A stretch of 41,561 nucleotides of DNA from Gemmobacter caeni (GTDB taxonomy: Bacteria; Pseudomonadota; Alphaproteobacteria; Rhodobacterales; Rhodobacteraceae), in NCBI RefSeq assembly GCF_003054195.1, contig NZ_QBKP01000025.1, positions 1 to 41,561 of the forward strand, read 5' to 3'. Positions 1-7,813 of the stretch are shown in pieces. The position numbers and the translations under genes were made by a program. A model generated the notes under the pieces. The model saw only the letters and a program-made list of their open reading frames with translations. It did not search any database and was not told where the DNA came from. The number at the start of each line of letters is the position of its first letter. The stretch's first letter is position 1.

Positions 1-303
1 TTCCGGCGCCGAGACTATGAAGGCTGCGCATTCGTCAACATCCTGCTCGAAAGCGAAGTGAACTCGCCAGTCCACCGGGCCGCGGCGCGTCATCTTCTGA
101 ATATTCGGAACTTCGTGCGGGGGCTTGCCCAAGATGCCGGGCTTGCCGACCCGCAAGCCTTTGCGGAAACTTGGCACTTCCTGATGAAGGGCGCGATCGT
201 CTCGGCATATGAGGGCGATCGGAACGCCGCCTGCCGCGCGCGTACCGCGGGAGAGGCGCTGCTCCGTTCATGGGACAGGGCAATCGAAGAGATGCCGTCC
301 TGA
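1..303 (+). CDS. TetR/AcrR-family regulator, C-terminal part (5' cut by window)
   Basis: The reading frame is open from base 1 to the TGA at 301-303, leaving 100 residues. It begins FRRRDYEGCAFVN and continues through a helical stretch ending in SWDRAIEEMPS. The GCAFVN segment, followed by helices and a TWHFLMKGAIVSA-like helix, is typical of the ligand-binding and dimerisation half of TetR-family repressors. The N-terminal helix-turn-helix lies outside the window, so the family call rests on the C-terminal pattern only. The gene converges on the glycerate kinase gene with 18 bases between their stop codons, and no clear hairpin is visible there. Its target cannot be told from this fragment. 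Confidence 0.7.
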   Translation, partial: FRRRDYEGCAFVNILLESEVNSPVHRAAARHLLNIRNFVRGLAQDAGLADPQAFAETWHFLMKGAIVSAYEGDRNAACRARTAGEALLRSWDRAIEEMPS

Positions 304-321
304 ACAGACGGGGCACTCCTT

Positions 322-1587
322 TCAGCCGACAAGTGCAATCTGGATATCTGCGACATTGGTTCCAGTCGGGCCAGTGATGAAGGCATCGCCCGTCGCCCGC
401 AGCGCGGTGTATGAATCGTTGTTCGCCAGGATTTCCTTCAGCTTCAGCCCGTGATGCATAAGGCGGTTCATTGTGTCTGAATCCGCAAACCCGCCCGCTG
501 CCTGTGTGGGGCCATCCCTGCCGTCAGTCCCCGCGCTAAGAAAGGTCCATGGGCGGCCTAGCGGGCTTGCCGCTTCGGTCTGAGCGAGCCGAAGCGCGAG
601 CTCCTGATTGCGGCCACCGGTTCCGCCGCCCGTAACGCGCACCGTAGTCTCGCCGCCGCAGATGATTGCGGTCAATCCCTGTTGATCTGTGGTAAGCTTC
701 ATCATCCGGAGGATGGCTTCCGCTGCCGCTTGCACATCGCCGTCAAGCCAATGCTGATAGCAAACAGCGACGATGCCTTTACTGGCCAGGAACCGCCCCA
801 CGGCCGAGACTGACGCCGCATTCGATGCAATGATCTCGTTATGGACGTGGCAGAGACCGAATGAATCGGGTGCGGCAAGCAGAAGCTCTGTCACAGTCGC
901 GGGCAGGCCGTGATCCAGATTGGCGGCGCGCAGCACCGCTTCCACAGGTTGACCAGGGCGCATTGGCGCGGTTGGTCCCGACGCGATGATTGTTGGATCA
1001 TCGCCCGGAACATCCGAGACGATCAACGCCAGGACCGACGCAGGCGCGGCCGCGCGTAGTAGGCCGCCACCCTTCAAGAGGGAGAGCCTGCGTCGCACTG
1101 CGTTGATTTCCGTTATGTCCGCACCCGAGCGCAGCAGAGCCTCGGTGATCTGCTGTTTCAGCGCCAAAGTGAGGCCGGGCTTTGGTGCGACCGCAAGGGC
1201 CGACCCGCCGCCGGAAATCAGCGCCAGGACCAGATCTGTTTCAGCCGCGGTTCGAGCCAGCGACAAGATGGCCTCTCCGCCGCTGAGACTGCCCGCATCT
1301 GGCACGGGATGGCCGCCGGCGATGACCTGAAAATCCGCCACTGGACGCGCGGATTCTTGCGTTGTGACGACAATGCCGGCCGTCGCCTTTTCGCCCAACT
1401 CATTTGCCGCCGCTTCGGCCATGGCGCAGGCGGCCTTGCCAAGCGCCACGATTAGAACCCGCCGGGCCTTCGCAACACGTTCCTGATGGCGCTTCAGCGC
1501 CTGCCGGACGGCAGATGCCGGATCGGCTGCCTTGACGGCAACCGAAAAGCAATCGGCCAGAAGTGCCCGCACGTCGTCAGGCGACAC
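322..1587 (-). CDS. Glycerate 2-kinase (DUF4147/MOFRL family)
   Basis: This 421-residue protein matches the usual length of bacterial MOFRL-type glycerate kinases (GckA/TtuD type). These phosphorylate D-glycerate to 2-phosphoglycerate, the entry to enolase in the serine cycle. Visible family landmarks are the VLIVALGKAA segment near residue 45, a glycine-rich ISGGGSALA motif in the middle, VSDVPGDDPTIIASGPTAP, and a C-terminal CGGETTVRVTG...GGRNQE motif followed by SAGTDGRDGP. The start is a GTG inside the 3' end of the upstream reductase gene (11-base overlap), implying translational coupling. It is the last gene of the leftward serine-cycle operon. Families of this kind were sometimes labelled hydroxypyruvate reductase (TtuD); the adjacent true dehydrogenase makes the kinase role the better reading. 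Confidence 0.9.
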   Translation of the reverse strand: MSPDDVRALLADCFSVAVKAADPASAVRQALKRHQERVAKARRVLIVALGKAACAMAEAAANELGEKATAGIVVTTQESARPVADFQVIAGGHPVPDAGSLSGGEAILSLARTAAETDLVLALISGGGSALAVAPKPGLTLALKQQITEALLRSGADITEINAVRRRLSLLKGGGLLRAAAPASVLALIVSDVPGDDPTIIASGPTAPMRPGQPVEAVLRAANLDHGLPATVTELLLAAPDSFGLCHVHNEIIASNAASVSAVGRFLASKGIVAVCYQHWLDGDVQAAAEAILRMMKLTTDQQGLTAIICGGETTVRVTGGGTGGRNQELALRLAQTEAASPLGRPWTFLSAGTDGRDGPTQAAGGFADSDTMNRLMHHGLKLKEILANNDSYTALRATGDAFITGPTGTNVADIQIALVG

Positions 1588-2560
1588 GGTTGACCAACTC
1601 CGTACCGTCGAAGAAGGCGTCGAGGCTATCCGCGACCATCATCCCCATGGCAGCTCTTGTCTCGCGCGTTGCGCTTCCCAGATGCGGTAGAAGGACGGCA
1701 TTGGGCGCATTCAGCAAGGTCGCAGGAATGTCCGGCTCGTTCTCGAAGACGTCCAGTCCGGCACCCCCAATCGCGCGCCTTTGCAGAGCGTCGGTAAGGG
1801 CTGCTTGGTCGATGATGTCGCCCCGCGCCGTGTTGATCAGATACCGCGACGGCCCCATGCGGCGCAGGCGCCCTGCGTCGATCAGGTGACGGTTTGCGCC
1901 CCCTCCGGGGCAGTGAAGCGAGATGATGTCGGACGCATCAATCAGAGCTTCCACACTGTCGCAGGCCAGTGCCGACAGGCCTTCAAGCTCTGTCTCTCGC
2001 AGCGGAGTCCGGCTGAAATAGGCAATTTTCATTCCGAAGGCCGCTTGTGCCCGCTGGGCCACCGCGCGACCGATACGCCCCATGCCGAGAATGCCTAGGG
2101 TGCGGCCGGACAGCGCCATCCCCATCATGTGGGTCGGGCGCCAGCCTTGCCAGCGGCCCTGGCGCAGCTCGCGTTCGCCTTCGGCAAGTCGGCGGGTCAG
2201 CATCAGGATCAGGCCGATCGTCAGATCGGCTGTCGCGTCGGTCAGGACGCCGGGCGTATTCGTCACCGCAATGTCTGCGGCCTGCGCCGCCGCAAGGTCG
2301 ATGTGATTTACGCCGACCCCGAAATTGCCAAGTATCCGCGCACGCGGCCGGTCGGGAAAGGCCGAAACATCCAGCCGGTCGCTGACCGTCGGGCAAACCG
2401 CATCATATTCCAGCATGGCCCGCCGGATTTCCGATGTGGACATGGCGACATCCGCTTCATTCAGCGTCACCTGATAGCGCGCGGACAGCCGGGTCTCGAC
2501 TTCGGCGGGCCAGCGCCGTGTCAGCAGGACCCGAGGGCGGGTCACGACATTATCCCGCAT
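1577..2560 (-). CDS. D-2-hydroxyacid dehydrogenase, probable hydroxypyruvate reductase
   Basis: A 327-residue NAD(P)-dependent D-2-hydroxyacid dehydrogenase, expected to reduce hydroxypyruvate to D-glycerate in the cytoplasmic serine cycle. Family features are GNFGVGVNHID near residue 80, the Rossmann motif GILGMGRIGRAVAQ at about 156-169, and the catalytic triad Arg246 (INTARGD), Glu275 (FENEP) and His293 (LLPHLGSAT). I chose the ATG at 2558-2560, giving MRDNVV. A longer in-frame extension would run 60 residues back into mtkB and is arginine-rich out-of-frame sequence. The gene overlaps mtkB by 11 bases and the glycerate kinase gene by 11 bases, so all three are probably coupled. Glyoxylate reductase activity is common in this family; the serine-cycle neighbours favour hydroxypyruvate as the main substrate. 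Confidence 0.9.
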   Translation of the reverse strand: MRDNVVTRPRVLLTRRWPAEVETRLSARYQVTLNEADVAMSTSEIRRAMLEYDAVCPTVSDRLDVSAFPDRPRARILGNFGVGVNHIDLAAAQAADIAVTNTPGVLTDATADLTIGLILMLTRRLAEGERELRQGRWQGWRPTHMMGMALSGRTLGILGMGRIGRAVAQRAQAAFGMKIAYFSRTPLRETELEGLSALACDSVEALIDASDIISLHCPGGGANRHLIDAGRLRRMGPSRYLINTARGDIIDQAALTDALQRRAIGGAGLDVFENEPDIPATLLNAPNAVLLPHLGSATRETRAAMGMMVADSLDAFFDGTELVNRVA

Positions 2561-3449
2561 GAGCAAGCCCGGCGAGCACGCGTTCGACCGTTTCGCCGAA
2601 AGCAGACGGATTTGGGATGATCGTGTGGCCGGCCTCCCGGATGATCTCGACCTTCTCCTGAGCGGATTCCCCGAAAGCGGAAACGATTGCCCCGGCATGT
2701 CCCATCCGTTTGCCCTTGGGCGCGGAGAGCCCGGCGACATAGGCCATCAGGGGTTTCTTCATGTTGTCCCGGGCCCAGATTGCCGCCTCGGCCTCTTGCG
2801 GGCCGCCGATCTCGCCGATCATCACCACCGCATCGGTCTCGGGGTCTTCGCTAAAAAGTTCGAGAATATCCCGGAAGGACGATCCGTTGATCGGGTCGCC
2901 GCCGATCCCGACCGAGGTTGACACGCCGATGCCCCGCGCCTGCATCTGGCTTGCGGCTTCATAGCCAAGCGTGCCGGAACGGCCGACAATGCCCACCCGG
3001 CCCGGCATGTAGATATGACCGGGCATGATGCCCATCATGCCCTGCCCTGGGGTGATCGTGCCTGCACAGTTCGGGCCGGACAGGCGCATCCGGTTTTCGG
3101 CCTTGTAGCGCCGCATATAGCGCTTGACCCGCATCATATCCTGGGCAGGAATCCCATCGGTGATGCAGACGCAGTATTTGATCCCGGCATCGGCGGCCTC
3201 CATGATGGAATCCGCGGCAAAGGGGGGCGGCACGAAGACGATGGTCGCCTCGGCGCCCGTTTCGGCCACCGCACCCTTGACGGTGTTGAATACCGGCAGG
3301 TCGAGATGTGTCTTTCCGCCCTTGCCAGGCGTCACCCCGCCGACGACATTGGTGCCGTAATCAAGCATTTCCTGCGCATGGAACGAGCCGATGCGGCCCG
3401 TAATGCCCTGCACCAGGACCTTGGTGTTCTTGTTCAACAGAATTGCCAT
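2550..3449 (-). CDS. mtkB: Malate-CoA ligase alpha subunit (malate thiokinase)
   Basis: A 299-residue protein of the succinyl-CoA synthetase alpha family. With MtkA it forms malate thiokinase, which makes malyl-CoA from malate, CoA and ATP. The CoA-binding Rossmann region starts VLVQGITGRIGSFHAQ, and the phosphohistidine is His251 in GKRMGHAGAIVSAF. Malyl-CoA specificity is inferred from the neighbouring malyl-CoA lyase and serine-cycle genes and from close resemblance to methylotroph MtkB (MxILxxKNTKVLVQG start). The ATG at 3447-3449 is preceded by a good GAGGAGG ribosome site; an adjoining upstream TTG is less likely. The gene sits 12 bases after mtkA and overlaps the reductase gene by 11. 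A plain SucD of the TCA cycle is the alternative. Confidence 0.92.
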   Translation of the reverse strand: MAILLNKNTKVLVQGITGRIGSFHAQEMLDYGTNVVGGVTPGKGGKTHLDLPVFNTVKGAVAETGAEATIVFVPPPFAADSIMEAADAGIKYCVCITDGIPAQDMMRVKRYMRRYKAENRMRLSGPNCAGTITPGQGMMGIMPGHIYMPGRVGIVGRSGTLGYEAASQMQARGIGVSTSVGIGGDPINGSSFRDILELFSEDPETDAVVMIGEIGGPQEAEAAIWARDNMKKPLMAYVAGLSAPKGKRMGHAGAIVSAFGESAQEKVEIIREAGHTIIPNPSAFGETVERVLAGLAHAG

Positions 3450-3461
3450 CAAATCTCCTCC

Positions 3462-4640
3462 TCAGGTCGCGCGCCCGGTGGTCGCTTTCCACTCGGTCAC
3501 CGCCCGTTCAGCCGCTTCGGACAGGGTGTCGGCGACGATGACGCCAGGCGCGCGCTCGGCCAGGATCGCCTTGCCCTCCTCAACCTTGGTCCCGGAAAGC
3601 CGCACCACCAGCGGAACGGCGACGCCCACCTCTTCAAGCGCCTTCGCAACACCCTCCGCCACCCAGTCGCAGCGGTTGATGCCGGCAAAGATGTTCACGA
3701 GGATCACTTTCACGTTCTTGTCCTGAAGCACCGCCCGGAAGCTCTTCGCCACCCGTTCGGGGCTTGCCCCGCCCCCGATGTCGAGGAAGTTGGCCGGCTC
3801 TCCGCCTGCGATCTTGATCATGTCCATCGTGGCCATCGCCAGGCCCGCGCCATTGATGATGCACCCGATTTCGCCATCCAGCCCGACATAGCTGAGGCCA
3901 CGATCCGCGGCGAAAGTCTCGCGCGGATCTTCCTGGCTCTTGTCGCGCAGTTCCGAGATGTCGGGGCGGCGGAACAGGGCGTTTTCATCGAAGCTCATCT
4001 TGCAGTCGAGCGCCACAAGGTCATCCCTTGAGACGACCAGCGGATTGATCTCGAGCATCGAGGCATCAAAGTCGCGGAACACCCGATAGCAGCCCAGAAT
4101 CGTGTTCACCGCCTTGCCGATCAAGGCGCCGTCCAGACCAAGCCCGAAGGCAATCTCACGGGCCTGGAATTCGTGCATCCCAAGGCCGGGATCGACAGAG
4201 CAGCGAACCAGACTGTCCGGTTCCCGCTCGACAATCTCCTCGATCTCCATCCCGCCCGAAGACGAGGCAACGATCATGATGCGCTCTTCCTTGCGGTCCA
4301 GGACGAAGCCCAGATAGATCTCGCGGTCAATATGGATGGTCTCTTCGATGTAGAGACGATTGACCAGCTTGCCGGGCGCCCCGGTCTGTGACGTGATCAG
4401 CCGTCGCCCCAACATCCGTTCGGCGGCTTGCTCGACTTCCTTTTCCGAGCGGCAAAGCTGGATTCCACCCGCCTTGCCGCGCGCCCCGGAATGGATCTGG
4501 GCCTTGACGACCCAGGCTTCCCCGCCAATTTCCTGCGCCCGATAGTGCGCCTGTTCGGGGCTGTAGGCCAGTCCGCCGCGCGGCAGGCGAACCCCTTGGC
4601 TCGCCAGAAGTTCCTTGGCCTGATATTCGTGAATATCCAT
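3462..4640 (-). CDS. mtkA: Malate-CoA ligase beta subunit (malate thiokinase)
   Basis: This 392-residue protein has the architecture of the succinyl-CoA synthetase beta subunit: an N-terminal ATP-grasp domain ([17 protein letters not shown], then [16 protein letters not shown] near residue 45) and a C-terminal CoA-ligase domain ([38 protein letters not shown]). It is the nucleotide-binding partner of MtkB in malate thiokinase. Length and the [13 protein letters not shown] segment fit methylotroph MtkA. It lies 12 bases downstream of the malyl-CoA lyase gene and 12 bases upstream of mtkB, in the order mcl-mtkA-mtkB, which is a hallmark of serine-cycle clusters. The ATG at 4638-4640 has an AGGA element about ten bases upstream. 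Confidence 0.93.
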   Translation of the reverse strand: MDIHEYQAKELLASQGVRLPRGGLAYSPEQAHYRAQEIGGEAWVVKAQIHSGARGKAGGIQLCRSEKEVEQAAERMLGRRLITSQTGAPGKLVNRLYIEETIHIDREIYLGFVLDRKEERIMIVASSSGGMEIEEIVEREPDSLVRCSVDPGLGMHEFQAREIAFGLGLDGALIGKAVNTILGCYRVFRDFDASMLEINPLVVSRDDLVALDCKMSFDENALFRRPDISELRDKSQEDPRETFAADRGLSYVGLDGEIGCIINGAGLAMATMDMIKIAGGEPANFLDIGGGASPERVAKSFRAVLQDKNVKVILVNIFAGINRCDWVAEGVAKALEEVGVAVPLVVRLSGTKVEEGKAILAERAPGVIVADTLSEAAERAVTEWKATTGRAT

Positions 4641-4652
4641 GTTCTGCCCGTC

Positions 4653-5597
4653 CTATGCCACGCGCTTGCGGATCGTTTCGTCGATGGCGATCACGTTTTT
4701 CGCCATGCGCTCAGACGCGGCGTCGATCATCTTGCCGTCCAGGCTGGCCGCGCCCTTGCCCTGATCCGCAGCCTCACGCAGGGCCTCGATGATGCGGCGC
4801 GCCCGCTGCACTTCGGCTTCGGGGGGCGAGAATTCCTCGTTCGCCAGTTCGATCTGGCTGGGATGGATTGCCCATTTCCCCTCGATTCCCAGAGCCGCGC
4901 CGCGCCGGCAGGCATCACGGAACCCGATCGGATCAGAGAAGTCACCGAACGGTCCGTCGATCGGCCGCAGGCCGTAGGCTCGGCAGGCGACCGTCATGCG
5001 CGACAGGGCCGCGTGCCACTGGTCGCCCGGATAGTTCGGGTTCAGGCCACCGATGTTCACCGTGCGCGCCTTGTTGAACGCGGCATAGTCCGCCACCCCG
5101 AAATGCATCGCTTCAAGTCGCCCGGGGGCGGCGGCAATCGCTTCGACATTGGCCATGCCCAAAGGCGTTTCGATCAGCGCCTCGATCCCGATGCGATGGG
5201 TGAACCCCTTCGCCATTTCGATCTGATTGAGCATCGCCTCGACCATGTAGACGTCGGCCGGGACCCCTACTTTTGGCACCAGCACCAGATCGAGGAACTG
5301 CCCGGCCTGCTCGACGACATCCACCACGTCGCGGTACATATAATGGGTGTCCAGCCCATTGATCCGTACGGACATGGTCTTTCCGCGCGCCTTCCAGTCG
5401 ATGTCGTTCAGAGCCTGGATGATGTTGGTCCGTGCGCGTTCCTTGTCGTTCGGCGCGACCGCATCTTCCAGGTCCAGAAAAATGCAGTCGGCAGCACTTT
5501 CGGCAGCCTTCTCGATCATCGCCGGGTTCGATCCGGGCACGGCCAGTGTGCTGCGTTGCAGTCCCACCTTGCGCAGGTGGTTAATGGTATGGCTCAC
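4653..5597 (-). CDS. mcl: L-malyl-CoA lyase
   Basis: A 314-residue HpcH/HpaI (citrate lyase beta-like) family protein that cleaves malyl-CoA to glyoxylate and acetyl-CoA. Landmarks are STLAVPGSNPAMIEKA, the metal-site region IFLDLEDAVAPNDK, VRINGLDT, IEALIETPLGMANVEAI and HFGVADYAAFN, with WAIHPSQ near the end. I take the GTG at 5595-5597 (VSHTINHLRK) as start because a strong GGGAGGAA lies eight bases upstream; the in-frame extension to 5684 overlaps sgaA and is basic, low-complexity sequence. In Rhodobacter relatives this enzyme also serves the ethylmalonyl-CoA pathway, cleaving or forming beta-methylmalyl-CoA. The gene follows sgaA by 22 bases and precedes mtkA by 12. Confidence 0.93.
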   Translation of the reverse strand: MSHTINHLRKVGLQRSTLAVPGSNPAMIEKAAESAADCIFLDLEDAVAPNDKERARTNIIQALNDIDWKARGKTMSVRINGLDTHYMYRDVVDVVEQAGQFLDLVLVPKVGVPADVYMVEAMLNQIEMAKGFTHRIGIEALIETPLGMANVEAIAAAPGRLEAMHFGVADYAAFNKARTVNIGGLNPNYPGDQWHAALSRMTVACRAYGLRPIDGPFGDFSDPIGFRDACRRGAALGIEGKWAIHPSQIELANEEFSPPEAEVQRARRIIEALREAADQGKGAASLDGKMIDAASERMAKNVIAIDETIRKRVA

Positions 5598-5619
5598 GGT
5601 ATTTCCTCCCTTGCCTCGT

Positions 5620-6810
5620 TCAGGCGACTTTCGCGGTGGCGGGTGCGGCCGTCGCGCTGAAATGGCGGATCGCCGCGCCGACACCTGTTCCGGGCTCGAT
5701 CTGGATGCCGCAGTCGATCATCGCCATCTCGGCGACCGACAGCGCGGTGGCCACCATTCCCTCGTTCAGCCAGCCCAGATGGCCGATCCGGAAGACCTTG
5801 CCCATCACCTTGCTGAGCCCCGTTCCCAGCGAGGTGTTGTAGCCGCGATACGCCCGTGCGATCACGTCGCGCGCATCGAAAGTCTCGGGCACGACGATGG
5901 CGCTGACCGTGTCGGAGTGCCATTTCGGCTCTTTGGCGCAAAGCCGCAGCCCCCAGGCCCCGACCGCCTTGCGCACGCCGGTGGCAAGCCGGTTGTGCCG
6001 GTCCCAGACCGCCTCAAGCCCCTCTTCCAGCAGCATGTCGCAGGAAACCGAGAGTCCGCGCAGCAGTTGCGTGGCTGGCGTGTAAGGGAAATAGCCGGAA
6101 TCGTTGGTGGCGATCATGTCGTCGAAAGAAAAGAAGGTCCGCCCAAAGCCTGCTCGCTTGCGCGCCTCAAGCGCATAGGCCGATACCGAGAGGATCCCGA
6201 GCCCGGCCGGGAGCATGAAACCCTTCTGGCTGCCTGATACCGCACAATCCACGCCCCAGGCATCCTGATCGAATTCGATGGATCCGATGGAAGAGACCCC
6301 GTCCACCATCAAAAGGGCCGGATGGTTCGCCGCATTCAACGCCGCCCGGATCGCCTTGATGTCCGAAGTGACGCCGGTCGCCGTTTCGTTGTGGGTGGCA
6401 AACACCGCCGCATACTCATGCGACACGTCCTTGCTGAGCTTTTCGGCATATTTCTCGACCGGAACGCCTTCACCCCAGTCGCAGTCAATCACGTCGACTA
6501 CGAGGCCCAGCCGCTGCGCCATATCCACCCAAAGATGCGAGAACTGACCGAAGCGGCTCATCAGCACCTTGTCGCCTGGGCTGAGCGTGTTCTGGATCGC
6601 AGCCTCCCAGGCGCCGGTTCCCGACGACGGGTACAGGAACACCCGGCCCGATTTGTTGCGGAACACGGTCTTCAGCTTTTCGAAGATCGGCAGCGTCAAC
6701 TCGGGGAAATCCGGCGCCCGCATGTCCTGCATAGAGACATTCATCGCCATGCGGACCTGTTCGGGTATGTTCGTGGGGCCAGGAATGAAGAGATGCGTGT
6801 AGCCGGGCAT
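5620..6810 (-). CDS. sgaA: Serine-glyoxylate aminotransferase
   Basis: This 396-residue class-V PLP aminotransferase transfers the amino group of serine to glyoxylate, giving hydroxypyruvate and glycine. It opens MPGYTHLFIPGPTNIPEQV, a typical SgaA start. The PLP lysine is Lys196 in SGSQKGFMLPAGL, and PSSGTGAWEAA near residue 61 supplies the phosphate-binding loop. The ATG at 6808-6810 is preceded by GGGAGAAA; a 32-residue upstream extension looks non-coding. It is the first enzyme gene of the leftward serine-cycle operon, 114 bases after the luxR-type regulator gene. The gap is wide enough for a separate promoter. Alanine-glyoxylate aminotransferases share the fold, but the neighbours make the serine assignment secure. 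Confidence 0.94.
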   Translation of the reverse strand: MPGYTHLFIPGPTNIPEQVRMAMNVSMQDMRAPDFPELTLPIFEKLKTVFRNKSGRVFLYPSSGTGAWEAAIQNTLSPGDKVLMSRFGQFSHLWVDMAQRLGLVVDVIDCDWGEGVPVEKYAEKLSKDVSHEYAAVFATHNETATGVTSDIKAIRAALNAANHPALLMVDGVSSIGSIEFDQDAWGVDCAVSGSQKGFMLPAGLGILSVSAYALEARKRAGFGRTFFSFDDMIATNDSGYFPYTPATQLLRGLSVSCDMLLEEGLEAVWDRHNRLATGVRKAVGAWGLRLCAKEPKWHSDTVSAIVVPETFDARDVIARAYRGYNTSLGTGLSKVMGKVFRIGHLGWLNEGMVATALSVAEMAMIDCGIQIEPGTGVGAAIRHFSATAAPATAKVA

Positions 6811-6924
6811 GGCAGATTTCTCCCAAAGAATGCCCGACCAAATTCTAGCAATCCGCCCTTGCGGCAACACACGGCAGGATAGGGATTTTCGTCTTCCGTG
6901 GGGCATCGCCCTACCCGTTCGGAA

Positions 6925-7554
6925 CTAGGCATCCACCTCGCGCGACCAGATTGCCACGGCCCTCGCGCGATTTTGGACATCCAGTTTCTGGTACAGGTTT
7001 TTGAGGTGGTATTTTACCGTGTTCTCGGAAATGCCGGTCCGGTTCGCGATTTGCTGGTTGGTCCAGCCGCGTGCCAGCACGTCCAGCAACTCGCGTTCAC
7101 GGATGGTCAGTCCGGCCAGCGGTGTCTCGTTGATCCTCGTGATGTCGAGGTAGGGAACGCTGATGTGTCCGCTGGCCACCTGGCGGACGGTATTGAACAG
7201 AACACTGGCCTTGTCATATTGATAGCAGAACCCGTGAACCCCGAGCCGAACGGCCAGCCGCAACGCTGTGGCGTCGCGGCTGTTGCAGAAGACAACGCTT
7301 TTCAGCCGGCTTTCGCGAGCGCGCAGCCGTTTGAGTACTTCTGGAGCTTTCATGTCCGTCATGTCCCAAGCCATGATCGCCACGTCGAAATCCGAATCAT
7401 CCGCGGCCAGCAGGTCCGCCGCACGATCGCTGGTCGCGATGATGCTGAGATCCGCTTCCACCTTTGAAAGCTCCATGATTGCCGATTGAACAAGCGGATT
7501 GGCATCGACGTAAAACAGTCGACATCTGGTGTCTCCAACCGTCGTTCCGTCCAT
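6925..7554 (-). CDS. LuxR/FixJ-type regulator with degenerate receiver domain
   Basis: A 209-residue protein with an N-terminal receiver-like domain (about 10-130) and a C-terminal LuxR-type helix-turn-helix (about 146-205; LTIRERELLDVLARGWTNQQIA, ENTVKYHLKNLYQKL). The receiver lacks key residues. The acidic pair is D17-A18. The phospho-acceptor position aligns to Ala62 in DFDVAIMAWDM. The conserved Thr appears as Asn in VVFCNS, and the conserved Lys as Gln in GFCYQY. Phosphorylation in the ordinary way is therefore unlikely; it may instead sense a ligand or act constitutively. It starts at an ATG behind GGGAGGG, lies immediately upstream of sgaA on the same strand and is divergent from fhs. 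It is a natural candidate for the regulator of the serine-cycle genes, but that role is inferred from position. Confidence 0.85.
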   Translation of the reverse strand: MDGTTVGDTRCRLFYVDANPLVQSAIMELSKVEADLSIIATSDRAADLLAADDSDFDVAIMAWDMTDMKAPEVLKRLRARESRLKSVVFCNSRDATALRLAVRLGVHGFCYQYDKASVLFNTVRQVASGHISVPYLDITRINETPLAGLTIRERELLDVLARGWTNQQIANRTGISENTVKYHLKNLYQKLDVQNRARAVAIWSREVDA

Positions 7555-7682
7555 CGTTCCCTCCCTGATCCCGCCCGCGCCCCCTCCGCGCCGAGACCAC
7601 AGTAGGACGACCGGTCTATATGTAAAAGCAAAAAAACTGCACTACACGAGCATCACACGCGAGTCTTGATCTACTTGAAAAT

Positions 7683-7703
7683 ACTACCTTTATGGGTAGC
7701 TGC
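7683..7703. promoter_or_regulatory. Candidate operator in the luxR/fhs divergent region
   Basis: The 259-base divergent gap contains a perfect inverted repeat CTACC-N6-GGTAG at 7684-7699, extended by AGCTGC. It lies about 110-130 bases upstream of the fhs ATG and about 130-150 upstream of the regulator gene. Nearly the same string, with three extra bases, recurs upstream of ppc at 14675-14698. Half-site-like ACTACCC also occurs at 7752-7758. The pairing of half-sites around a six-base centre is compatible with a dimeric LuxR-family protein, but the binding protein is not known from sequence. Confidence 0.4.
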
Positions 7704-7813
7704 GTGCGCCTTTGTGGATAGATTCTCATTGCATATCAAAAAGAATCTAAGACTACCCTGTCTTTGGTTGATAGATATCTGCGCCAACCACAGTCGAAAA
7801 TCGGAGGAGCGAC

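Noticed and set aside
2550-4640. Assignment of the ligase pair as TCA-cycle SucCD
   Set aside because: The pair is set between malyl-CoA lyase and hydroxypyruvate reductase and resembles methylotroph MtkAB, so malate thiokinase fits better than succinyl-CoA synthetase.
3015-5660. Long plus-strand frames (3015-4031, 4428-5660) opposite mtkA, mtkB and mcl
   Set aside because: They are antisense to well-supported serine-cycle genes and have no recognisable motif or ribosome site.
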